From NCBI GenBank assembly GCA_002364615.1, contig DEYP01000015.1, positions 124,001 to 188,000 on the forward strand: DNA of 64,000 bases, read 5' to 3'. Made by a program: the position numbers and the translations under genes. Under the pieces are notes generated by a model that worked only from the letters and a program-made list of their open reading frames with translations, was not told the origin of the DNA and ran no database searches. This DNA is from Arsukibacterium sp. UBA3155. Lineage in GTDB: Bacteria; Pseudomonadota; Gammaproteobacteria; Enterobacterales; Alteromonadaceae. Shown one piece after another: positions 35,980 to 43,681 of this stretch (positions are counted from its first letter, which is position 1; each line of letters starts with the position of its first letter).

Positions 35980-36348
35980 TTACAATTGCTGGTACGCTTT
36001 ATCACCCCAGCTGTGCAACTGACCATCGATAAAAACCAGTGGGGTACATTCGTCTTTGGTGGTTTTACCATCGCTGCGTTTGTGTTGCGTCCGGTAAAAT
36101 AACACTTGCACCTGCTGCTCATCTTTCATCAGAAATTCGGTGAAATCCGGATTGCCCATGCGCGACACTACATTACTAAAGGCCATACCCGGCTGGAACT
36201 GATTAATTTGCTTCAGGTTTGCTTGCTGGGTACTGCGCCATTCGCTGTCAGCATTATCGCTATCCTCATAGTCTTTATCGCCAATGGCCACCACACAGCC
36301 GGTCAATAAACTAGCCGCTATTAAAAGGCTAAGAGATTTTACTATCAT
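35980..36348 (-). CDS. DUF3192 lipoprotein
   Basis: A 122-residue predicted lipoprotein: signal peptide MIVKSLSLLIAASLLTGC with the lipobox LLTGC (Cys18), then an acidic linker and a DUF3192 domain (FQPGMAFSNVVSRMGNPDF, VLFYRTQHKRSDGKTTKDEC, PLVFIDGQLHSWGDKA). The fold resembles the SmpA/BamE-type small lipoproteins, which is inference. GGAGTAAG precedes the ATG. A second DUF3192 gene without a lipobox is at 43283. Confidence 0.85.
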   Translation of the reverse strand: MIVKSLSLLIAASLLTGCVVAIGDKDYEDSDNADSEWRSTQQANLKQINQFQPGMAFSNVVSRMGNPDFTEFLMKDEQQVQVLFYRTQHKRSDGKTTKDECTPLVFIDGQLHSWGDKAYQQL

Positions 36349-36382
36349 ATTCTTACTCCAATCATTATTGTTTTATGTTGAT

Positions 36383-36391
36383 ATTGTATCA
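36383..36391 (-). promoter_or_regulatory. Extended -10 promoter for the DUF3192 lipoprotein
   Basis: TGATACAAT on the minus strand is an extended -10 (TGN-TACAAT) about 35 bp upstream of the ATG. The -35 is weak. Confidence 0.4.
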
Positions 36392-36539
36392 GCTGAGTTA
36401 ACCAATACGTCATTTGACAAAGCAAATAAGATACCAATTATTTTTTTGTTTTAAATCAAAACGTTAAATTTCATGCTCTATCTATCTGCGGATGTAAATG
36501 CTAAATTTCGCCAAATAGTAGTCAAAATAAGTACCTTGT

Positions 36540-36857
36540 ATGCCATCAGCCATTGATTTACTTAACCAGGTCGCCATCCGTTTGCATCAAGAGGGCAAAA
36601 CCCCCAGTCTGGCGTTATTTAAAGCCAGGTTAAGTAACCAGCTTACTGCGCCGGCGTTATTTTCCGCGTACCAGCAGTGGCGTAAGCAACCGTCATTGCC
36701 CGATCTTACACAATTGCCCCCTGCTGGTCAGCTGTTGGCAGAGCCGCGGGCTGACACTGAAGCCTCACAACCTTCACAACTGTTACAACTGCAGCGGATA
36801 GAAGCTAAGCTTGATAAAATTCTGGCATTGCTGGAGCAACAGCATGTATCTGGCTGA
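36540..36857 (+). CDS. Uncharacterised protein with C-terminal coiled coil
   Basis: A 105-residue protein. The N-terminal half (IDLLNQVAIRLHQEGKTPSL, ALFKARLSNQLTAPALFSAY) looks like a small helical domain, and the end (LLQLQRIEAKLDKILALLEQ) is a short coiled coil suitable for oligomerisation. I do not recognise a named family. It overlaps the following DUF2310 gene by 14 bp, implying coupled translation. A consensus TTGACA lies at 36414-36419 with a poor -10 after it. Confidence 0.65.
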   Translation: MPSAIDLLNQVAIRLHQEGKTPSLALFKARLSNQLTAPALFSAYQQWRKQPSLPDLTQLPPAGQLLAEPRADTEASQPSQLLQLQRIEAKLDKILALLEQQHVSG

Positions 36858-37620
36858 ACTAACGTATAAAGTTATTGCCGATACCAGTTTCAGCCAGGCT
36901 GAGGCCACGATCCGCGCATTTACTGAGGCGCTGATTTTTAACGGTAATGTTCTCGGCCGGGAATTTCCGACGGCCTGGCAGCAGGACCGCTTTTGCGCCA
37001 GGCTGGTGATCCCGGCTGCCGATGCCCTGCAACGCCCCCATCTCAGTGCCAGAGTATTACAGGCAGAGCAACAACTGATGGCAGCGGGGTTAGCCTATCC
37101 GCAGGTAAAAGTGCTGGGAATGGATATTATGTCGCAGCACAGCAGCAACCAGGATACTGAAACGCTGGTGTTGTTTACCACCTTTAGTGATAACTGCTCA
37201 CCGCTTCGCAACCTGGCTGATCTGGCGCCTGTGCCACTGTATCAGTTGCTTCCGGCAGAAGGCGTCGATCATGAGAGTCTGATCCGCTGGCAAATTCAGT
37301 TTCAGGCGCTGGATGAAGTTCAGCAACAGCAGCAACGGGTGTTAAAGAAAACCGCTGAGAACAGTCTGCAGCAGTTTAATAGTGCGCTTAACCGGCAAGG
37401 CCGCCTGCTTGCGAAAAAAATAAGCCAGCACAATGCCCTGCCGGTTTACTATGCCATGTACAGTGGCAGCAGCAATAACTGTGCGGCTGATCCGGTGAAA
37501 CCTTGTCCTGGCTGTGGTAATGCCTGGCGCTTAACAACACCGCTACTGGAGCTGTTCGATTTTAAATGCGACCGCTGTCAGCTTGTCAGCAATATTGCCT
37601 GGGAATGTCAGACGCCCTGA
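36844..37620 (+). CDS. DUF2310 zinc-ribbon protein
   Basis: A 258-residue protein starting MYLAELTYKVIADTSFSQAE. The C-terminus holds a zinc ribbon with CPGCGNAWR and FKCDRCQLVSN, about 35 residues apart. This matches the DUF2310 Zn-ribbon family. Function is unknown; the ribbon suggests nucleic acid or protein binding. The ATG at 36844 is preferred to one at 36811. It is convergent with syd, overlapping it by 13 bp. Confidence 0.82.
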   Translation: MYLAELTYKVIADTSFSQAEATIRAFTEALIFNGNVLGREFPTAWQQDRFCARLVIPAADALQRPHLSARVLQAEQQLMAAGLAYPQVKVLGMDIMSQHSSNQDTETLVLFTTFSDNCSPLRNLADLAPVPLYQLLPAEGVDHESLIRWQIQFQALDEVQQQQQRVLKKTAENSLQQFNSALNRQGRLLAKKISQHNALPVYYAMYSGSSNNCAADPVKPCPGCGNAWRLTTPLLELFDFKCDRCQLVSNIAWECQTP

Positions 37621-38171
37621 TAGGCTGCCGGCTGCAGTTGAGTAAAAAACGCGGCCAACGAGTCTGCCAGCTTTTCTTTAACCTCTTTGCCAACCGTTTC
37701 CAGGTATACCTCACCGCTACGGTTCAGTACCGATAATACAATACTGTCATCATCAGTTAAGGCAAAAAAAACCGTTTCAGGCTGCTTCAATCGCCGTTTC
37801 ATTAAAATATGGCCGATAATATTTTCCTGCAATCTGGCAAGATCAGCCTCATCCCATACCATCAGCAGTTGTAATGGCCCCCGGCTATGATCAGCGCCCA
37901 GGCCGGCCCCATAATATAAACTGTAAAATTGTTTAATATCCGGATGCAGCTCTAACTCAAGTGCTTGCTCTACATTGCTGAAATCTGCGGGAGGTTGTTG
38001 CAAAACCGGCTGCCAGCTTACCAGATTATCATCCAGGGTTTTTAGCTGACAGGGTGCCGGTTTAGCGGGCTCAGCGGCCCACGCCTGCAGGGTCAGGTTG
38101 TGTTGCTGATGCCAGCTCAGGGTTTGGCTGATAAAATTCTGATAGCTTTCTGCTAATGACAACACGGACAT
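37608..38171 (-). CDS. syd: SecY-interacting protein Syd
   Basis: A peripheral inner-membrane protein that binds SecY and can proofread the SecYEG complex. The 187-residue protein has the family motifs LELHPDIKQFYSLYYGAGLG, LQLLMVWDEADLARLQENII and FFALTDDDSIVLSVLNRSGE. It is divergent from queF as in E. coli. The ATG is very close to an AGAGAGG site; a GTG two codons downstream is an alternative. Confidence 0.93.
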   Translation of the reverse strand: MSVLSLAESYQNFISQTLSWHQQHNLTLQAWAAEPAKPAPCQLKTLDDNLVSWQPVLQQPPADFSNVEQALELELHPDIKQFYSLYYGAGLGADHSRGPLQLLMVWDEADLARLQENIIGHILMKRRLKQPETVFFALTDDDSIVLSVLNRSGEVYLETVGKEVKEKLADSLAAFFTQLQPAAYQGV

Positions 38172-38233
38172 CCTCTCTACTCTGACATGAAGTTATGCTA
38201 AGATCGGCGCATTCTAACCGGATTACCAGCCAA

Positions 38234-39079
38234 ATGACAAAAAGCCAATCAGAAATTATGGCCGGGCTAACCCTTGGCAAAATGACGGCGTATGCCGAAC
38301 AGTACGACCCCAGCCTGCTGCAACCTGTGCCGCGCACCGTTGGCAGAGACAGTCTTGGCCTCGACCACTTAACAGCGCTGCCTTTTATCGGCGAAGATAT
38401 CTGGCACGGCTATGAGTTGTCGTGGTTAAACGCCAAAGGTAAGCCTATGGTGGCACTCGCGACCTTTGTTGTACCGGTAACGTCAGCAAATCTGATTGAA
38501 TCCAAGTCTTTTAAACTGTATTTAAACAGCTTTAATCAAAGCAGGTTTGACGACCTGCGCCAGGTTTATCAGGCACTGCAACGCGATTTGGCTGCCTGTG
38601 CGGGTAGTGCCGTAAAGGTTACCCTGCATAACGTCAATGAAATCATGGTTTTTCAGCCAACCTGGATACCAGGCCACTGTATTGATGACCTGGATATCAC
38701 TGTCGACAGTTATCAATATGATCCCAGCCTGTTGCAACTCTCGGCGTCTGCTGAGCCTGTTGACGAAAAAGTACACTCCCATTTACTGAAGTCAAATTGC
38801 CTGATCACCTCGCAGCCAGACTGGGCCAGCGTCTATATTCATTACCGTGGCAATGCAATTGATCATGCCGCCCTGCTACGCTATCTGATTAGCTTTCGCA
38901 GCCACAACGAGTTTCACGAACAATGCATTGAGCGTATTTTTCTGGATATCTGGCAACGTTGTGCACCCGAGTACTTGCTGGTGTATGCCCGTTACACCCG
39001 CCGCGGTGGCTTGGATATTAACCCGGTACGGGCCAGTGCCAGTTATCAGTTACCAAATTTGCGATTAAGCCGTCAGTAA
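38234..39079 (+). CDS. queF: NADPH-dependent 7-cyano-7-deazaguanine reductase
   Basis: It reduces preQ0 to preQ1 in queuosine synthesis. The 281-residue protein is the long (two-domain) type. It has [51 protein letters not shown], the catalytic cysteine in [17 protein letters not shown] and the C-terminal [14 protein letters not shown]. The ATG at 38234 aligns with known starts; an ATG at 38195 is possible. No preQ1 riboswitch was recognised in the 60 bp upstream. Confidence 0.95.
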   Translation: MTKSQSEIMAGLTLGKMTAYAEQYDPSLLQPVPRTVGRDSLGLDHLTALPFIGEDIWHGYELSWLNAKGKPMVALATFVVPVTSANLIESKSFKLYLNSFNQSRFDDLRQVYQALQRDLAACAGSAVKVTLHNVNEIMVFQPTWIPGHCIDDLDITVDSYQYDPSLLQLSASAEPVDEKVHSHLLKSNCLITSQPDWASVYIHYRGNAIDHAALLRYLISFRSHNEFHEQCIERIFLDIWQRCAPEYLLVYARYTRRGGLDINPVRASASYQLPNLRLSRQ

Positions 39080-39279
39080 ACGGTAAACTTTCAGACTGAC
39101 TTTCAGAAATTGAGCTTGTATGGGCGAAATCATCACTGTAAAGCTAAAAATACAGCAAAAATACTGAAAGCCGGCTTGTATTATTACAGTCAGACTTTCA
39201 AAAAAGGCGTAATTCTGTTTTACTATTGTGGCCGGTTAGACGGACTAACCAGCAGCAGTAACCAGAAGGATCGCCAATT

Positions 39280-39339
39280 ATGCAATATCTCACCTCTGAA
39301 GAAGAAACATCCTGGTTACCTTACTATCTTTACAAATAG
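39280..39339 (+). CDS. Candidate 19-residue peptide
   Basis: MQYLTSEEETSWLPYYLYK is preceded by AGAAGGA with a 9-nt spacer and followed by an unambiguous intrinsic terminator 56 bp downstream. The peptide is acidic and then aromatic. It could be a real small protein, a leader peptide or chance; I do not recognise it. Confidence 0.3.
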   Translation: MQYLTSEEETSWLPYYLYK

Positions 39340-39395
39340 GCATTACAAGTAAGCTGTGTAAATAAGGTAAGCCAAGATAATAATGTCCCCTACTC

Positions 39396-39425
39396 AACAG
39401 CGAGCTTCGGCTCGCTGTTTTTATT
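39396..39425 (+). terminator. Strong terminator with UUCG loop
   Basis: AACAGCGAGC and GCTCGCTGTT form a 10-bp stem closed by a TTCG tetraloop and followed by TTTTATTT. It ends either queF readthrough or a short transcript from the gap. Confidence 0.9.
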
Positions 39426-39508
39426 TGTGGATAAAATGTTTAAAACAGTGATCGCATTTCGTTTGTTTACGGATATACTTAAATCTAAACAGCTTTTTTA
39501 ACATTTAA

Positions 39509-41071
39509 ATGTTTAAGGTGCAGCCATTGCAAGATGATCTAAAGCAACAACTGGCCAATGCGATAAAAGCGCGCAAGACGTTAGAAGATGCCTACGAAAG
39601 TCAGTTTAAGATTTTGGCCCAGTTTGTTGCTCGTTTATCTCTGGTTTGCAAAGGTATCGACCTCGAGCTGGATAACCGGCTGGCAAAATTACGCACCGAA
39701 TTAACCAGAGGCACGGACCTCGAAAAGCTAATTCCGTTTATTTCCGACACCTCCCAAAGCCTGCAGTTACTTGATAGCAAGCAGCAACGTGAAATTAAAG
39801 AAATTCAGCAGCAAATGAATCAGGCAGGCAAGTTACTGCAGCAACAAAAAGGCTTACCCGACCAATTACGCCGCGATCTGCGAATGTTACTAAGCAAGGT
39901 GGCTGAACCACCGTCGACGGTACAGGCTTTTTTACCTCATTTAACCAGCCTGGCAAACCTGTATCAAACCGCGTTACATTCCAAACAACAATTGGATAAT
40001 AACGCACAGAGCGACGCCGTTCGTTACGGCCATATTTGTCGTCAGATAAGTGTTGAACTGACGAATTTACTGAGCGAATTAGCGTTTGCTGAAAAAAGTG
40101 CGCCGCAGATCGCAGTGATCCGCCAGAGCTTACTGGACACACTGTCCATCGAGGCTCTGCTGGATGCTTGTCTGCAAACCATTACCATAATCGTTGCCAG
40201 CATTAATGAAGAACGGTTATCCGCAGAGCATTTTTTGCTGAAGCTTAATGATGCCCTCTCTTCAGTGCAACATGCCGTTAGCCTGTCTTTAAAAAATACC
40301 GACCAGCTTCATTTAAAACTGGACAAGTTAAACCAGCAAATTGAGCAGCAAATTGAGCAACTTGGCCAGAGCACCAAAAGTGCCACATCGTTGGAGCAAC
40401 TGAAAGAGCTGGTCACGCAGCGTCTTGGTAATATTAGTGATGCACTGAAGACAAAGGAACAACTGGAAACTCATGAACGCCAGACCATGCTAACAACCTT
40501 ACAAGGGATGGAGTTGCGTTTAAAAGAATTAGAAAGTGAAGCCCAGGCCTTCAGAACGAAACTGGCAGAGCAAAATTTCCGTAGCTTACAGGATGCCTTA
40601 ACAGAGATCCCCAACCGCGCAGCATTTGATGAGCGTTTCGCGTTAGAAATAAAGCGCTGGCAACGTTATCAAAAACCGTTATGCATCGCGTTGGCCGATG
40701 TAGATAACTTTAAGAGCATTAATGATAATTACGGCCATAGCGCCGGCGATAAAACACTGAAGGTTATCGCCAGAGCGTTGCAAAACGGCTTACGCGATAC
40801 CGATTTTATTGCCCGCTATGGTGGTGAAGAATTTGTTATCCTGTTTCCGGAAACCGCGCTGGAAGAACTTTCTGCCCCGTTAAACAAGCTTAGAGAAAAA
40901 ATAAAAAGTATTGTTTTTACTTTTAAAAATCAGAAAGTCCCAATCACCATTTCATTTGGGGCTAGTCAATTAACCGCTGAAGATACCAGCCGTCAGGTTT
41001 TCGACCGGGCCGATGAAGCACTTTATGAAGCGAAAAAGGCCGGCCGCGATCGCGTCATTTTAAAAACCTGA
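39509..41071 (+). CDS. Coiled-coil diguanylate cyclase (GGEEF)
   Basis: A 520-residue protein with a long soluble helical N-terminus (about 1-350, with Gln-rich coiled coils such as QIEQQIEQLGQSTKSATSLE) and a C-terminal GGDEF domain. The active-site motif is GGEEF at 438-442, preceded by an RDTD I-site, and DNFKSINDNYGHSAGDK is intact, so an active, product-inhibited cyclase is predicted. There is no membrane segment. The ATG at 39509 has no clear ribosome site, while a TTG at codon 7 has AAGGTG 8 bases upstream, so the true start may be 39527. Confidence 0.92.
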   Translation: MFKVQPLQDDLKQQLANAIKARKTLEDAYESQFKILAQFVARLSLVCKGIDLELDNRLAKLRTELTRGTDLEKLIPFISDTSQSLQLLDSKQQREIKEIQQQMNQAGKLLQQQKGLPDQLRRDLRMLLSKVAEPPSTVQAFLPHLTSLANLYQTALHSKQQLDNNAQSDAVRYGHICRQISVELTNLLSELAFAEKSAPQIAVIRQSLLDTLSIEALLDACLQTITIIVASINEERLSAEHFLLKLNDALSSVQHAVSLSLKNTDQLHLKLDKLNQQIEQQIEQLGQSTKSATSLEQLKELVTQRLGNISDALKTKEQLETHERQTMLTTLQGMELRLKELESEAQAFRTKLAEQNFRSLQDALTEIPNRAAFDERFALEIKRWQRYQKPLCIALADVDNFKSINDNYGHSAGDKTLKVIARALQNGLRDTDFIARYGGEEFVILFPETALEELSAPLNKLREKIKSIVFTFKNQKVPITISFGASQLTAEDTSRQVFDRADEALYEAKKAGRDRVILKT

Positions 41072-41107
41072 ATTTGCTGCAGCATACAATCAGTATTGGA
41101 GTTACCT

Positions 41108-42466
41108 ATGCAGGTGCATTTAAACCCGTTAGGCGCCATGGATTTACTATCTCAACTTGAAGTTGAACGTTTAAAAAATAACACCGAGTCAGAAGCGTTC
41201 GCGTTATTCCGCAATTGCTGTCTGGCGGTACTTAACGTCGGCAGCCATACCGACAGCTCAGCTGAAATATACGAACAATATAAAGATTTCAGCGTAAATT
41301 TACTGGCGCGTGAACGGGGTATTAAAATTGAGCTAACCAACCCGCCTGCCAGTGCCTTTGTCGACGGTGTTATTATAAAAGGCATCCACGAGCATTTGTT
41401 TGCCGTGCTCAGGGATATTTTGTTTTATCACACCCGTCGCTCTGCTGAAACGAAGGCAAGAGAACTGCTCGAACCCCGTCAACTCACCCATACCGTATTT
41501 GATATTCTGCGCAACGCGAGAGTAATTGACGCCACTTGTGTCCCAAGCATGATTGTCTGCTGGGGTGGGCATTCTATTAACGAAACGGAATACGAGTACA
41601 CCAAAGAAGTCGGTTACCAGCTGGGCCTGCGTGGTCTGGATATTTGTACTGGCTGTGGCCCGGGCGCCATGAAAGGCCCGATGAAAGGCGCGACCATCGG
41701 CCATAATAAGCAGCGGATCCGCAGTGGTCGATATCTGGGGCTAACGGAGCCCAGTATTATTGCTGCCGAGCCACCTAATCCTATTGTCAACGAGTTGGTG
41801 ATCCTGCCAGATATCGAAAAACGACTGGAAGCTTTTGTCCGGGTAGCTCACGGTATTATTGTATTTCCGGGGGGCGCGGGTACCGCAGAAGAGTTGCTTT
41901 ATTTGCTCGGTATTATGTTGAAAAAGAGTAATGCTGAGCAGCAGTTGCCCATTATTCTTACCGGGCCGCGCCAATCTGAAGCTTACTTTAATGAGATAGC
42001 CAATTTTATTCAGAGCACCCTCGGCGACGAGGCATTAAATTTAATCGACATTATCATCGATGATCCGGCTGGTGTTGCCCGCAAGCTCAAACAAGGCTGT
42101 GCTGAGGTAAGGCAATATCGTAAGTCTGTTGGTGATGCGTACCACTTTAACTGGACCTTAGATATTGATCCGCAGTTCCAGCAGCCTTTTGTCCCGAATC
42201 ATCAGAATATGGCCGCACTTGACTTGCACCTGGAACAAGACAAAGCGAAACTTGCTGCAAATTTACGCCGGGCATTTTCAGGTATTGTTGCCGGTAATGT
42301 TAAAGACGAGGGGATCCGGGCTATTCGCAAGCATGGACCTTTTCAGTTGTCAGGAGAACCGGTATTGATGAAAATGATGGATACCTTGCTGCAAGCTTTT
42401 GTTGATCAGGGCAGAATGAAATTACCTGGCACCGCGTATGTGCCGTGCTACCGGATTATTCGCTAG
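41108..42466 (+). CDS. ppnN: Pyrimidine/purine nucleotide 5'-monophosphate nucleosidase
   Basis: It cleaves the N-glycosidic bond of NMPs to ribose 5-phosphate and the base; in E. coli it is a (p)ppGpp target. The 452-residue protein follows E. coli PpnN along its length, including NPLGAMDLLSQLEVERLKNN, the lysine-decarboxylase-like core CTGCGPGAMKGPMKGA and IIVFPGGAGTAEELLYLLGI. The ATG at 41108 has GGAGTT upstream and is preferred to one at 41096. It ends 1-2 codons before xni. Confidence 0.95.
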   Translation: MQVHLNPLGAMDLLSQLEVERLKNNTESEAFALFRNCCLAVLNVGSHTDSSAEIYEQYKDFSVNLLARERGIKIELTNPPASAFVDGVIIKGIHEHLFAVLRDILFYHTRRSAETKARELLEPRQLTHTVFDILRNARVIDATCVPSMIVCWGGHSINETEYEYTKEVGYQLGLRGLDICTGCGPGAMKGPMKGATIGHNKQRIRSGRYLGLTEPSIIAAEPPNPIVNELVILPDIEKRLEAFVRVAHGIIVFPGGAGTAEELLYLLGIMLKKSNAEQQLPIILTGPRQSEAYFNEIANFIQSTLGDEALNLIDIIIDDPAGVARKLKQGCAEVRQYRKSVGDAYHFNWTLDIDPQFQQPFVPNHQNMAALDLHLEQDKAKLAANLRRAFSGIVAGNVKDEGIRAIRKHGPFQLSGEPVLMKMMDTLLQAFVDQGRMKLPGTAYVPCYRIIR

Positions 42467-42467
42467 C

Positions 42468-43286
42468 ATGATGCACCTTGTTCTGATTGATGCGCTTAAC
42501 CTTATCCGACGCCTTTACGCCGTGCAGGAAAGGCCTTACTTGCCATTACCAGAGCAGGTGACCGACGGCACCAGGCAGCAAATTATCAATAATACCCAGA
42601 GCATGCTACTGCAAGCGTTGCAGCGACTGCGCCATGAGTTAACGCCAAGCCATGCCTTATTGGTGTTTGATGGCCGTGACAGCCAGTGGCGCCAGCAACG
42701 CTGTCCGCAGTACAAAGCAAACCGTAAACCGATGCCAGCGATATTGGCCGAAGCACTACCCGCGTTAGAACGTGCCGCAGAGCAACAAGGGTTTCGCTGT
42801 TTTATTGATAACAGCCTCGAGGCCGATGATGTTATTGCCAGTATTGCCAGTAAACTAAGCCAGCATCAGCAACAGGTATCTATTGTATCAACTGATAAAG
42901 GCTTTCTGCCGCTGTTAAGCCACGGCATCAGCGTGTACGATCCTTTTGCCCGTCAGTCACTCAGTCCTGACTATGTTAAAAATAAGTTTGGAGTTGCCCC
43001 GGAACAACTGGTCCGGCTGTGGAGCTTAACTGGAGACAGTACCAATAATATCGCCGGTGTCAGTGGCGTGGGCCCGAAAACCGCATTAGAGCTGATGGCT
43101 TTAGGTGAAACGTTGACCGACGCCCTGGCTCATCCCGATTGCCCGAAAAAACTGCGCGATAAAATAATCAGCCACAAAGATGCCATTATGAATTACATGC
43201 AGGTGCTGAGTTTGCAGACCTCACTGGATCTTGGGCTTAACCTGCAGGATTTAAGACTGCCTGAATCAGAGCAGGAAACGTCATGA
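42468..43286 (+). CDS. xni: Flap endonuclease Xni (ExoIX)
   Basis: A 5'-nuclease-family flap endonuclease without a polymerase domain. The 272-residue protein has VLIDALNLIRRLYAV, LVFDGRDSQWRQQRCPQYKA, the acidic cluster SLEADDVIASIASKL and STDKGFLPLLS, plus the helix-hairpin-helix GVSGVGPKTALELM. The start is one of two adjacent ATGs at 42468 and 42471. It overlaps the next gene by 4 bp. Some ExoIX metal-site residues differ from Pol I, which was not examined in detail here. Confidence 0.92.
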   Translation: MMHLVLIDALNLIRRLYAVQERPYLPLPEQVTDGTRQQIINNTQSMLLQALQRLRHELTPSHALLVFDGRDSQWRQQRCPQYKANRKPMPAILAEALPALERAAEQQGFRCFIDNSLEADDVIASIASKLSQHQQQVSIVSTDKGFLPLLSHGISVYDPFARQSLSPDYVKNKFGVAPEQLVRLWSLTGDSTNNIAGVSGVGPKTALELMALGETLTDALAHPDCPKKLRDKIISHKDAIMNYMQVLSLQTSLDLGLNLQDLRLPESEQETS

Positions 43287-43681
43287 AGCTAAAACCTGTT
43301 ATGTTATTTATCGCTGGTTTTGTAGTTTATTTGCTGCTGACACTAACGGTATTAATGTTTTACAAAGATGATCCGGAACAAATGAGCTGGCAACATCGTG
43401 AAAATTTTAACGCCAAAGTGATCAGTCGTTATCAGTTAACTGCGGCCCATACTCAAGATGACATTACCAACAGGCTTGGCGGCCCGGATATCACCCAGGC
43501 AGTAAAAATTGATGGCGAAATATACCAGTTATTCTTTTATCGCACCCATCGCAAACTGCCTGATGGTATTACCACCGAAGATGAATGCACGGCCTTATTG
43601 TTTATCAACCGCCAACTGGTTGCCATAGGTGATACTGCAGTAGCCCAATATCAGCAACATGCCAGCCATGGTAACAGCTAA
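43283..43681 (+). CDS. DUF3192 membrane-anchored protein
   Basis: A 132-residue protein with an N-terminal transmembrane helix (PVMLFIAGFVVYLLLTLTVL) and a DUF3192 domain (ITNRLGGPDITQAVK, LFFYRTHRKLPDGITTEDEC, ALLFINRQLVAIGDTAV). It is a paralogue of the lipoprotein at 35980 but has no lipobox cysteine. It is coupled to xni (ATGA overlap) and overlaps the following gene by 23 bp. Function is unknown. Confidence 0.82.
   Translation: MKLKPVMLFIAGFVVYLLLTLTVLMFYKDDPEQMSWQHRENFNAKVISRYQLTAAHTQDDITNRLGGPDITQAVKIDGEIYQLFFYRTHRKLPDGITTEDECTALLFINRQLVAIGDTAVAQYQQHASHGNS

Larger units (their letters stand above)
39080..39508 (+). other. Intergenic region with possible short transcript
   Basis: This 429-bp gap between queF and a diguanylate cyclase contains a weak promoter-like pair (TTCAAA, then TACTAT after 18 bp, near 39195-39224), a 19-codon ORF with a good ribosome site (39280-39339) and a strong terminator (39396-39425). 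Its first 130 bp repeat short motifs (CTTTCAG twice, GCTTGTAT twice) of unknown meaning. Nothing else is seen; 39426-39508 is AT-rich leader of the next gene. Confidence 0.5.

Noticed and set aside
39110-39352. 80-codon plus-strand ORF after queF
   Set aside because: It lacks a ribosome site, has low-complexity codons and overlaps the better-supported short ORF in another frame.
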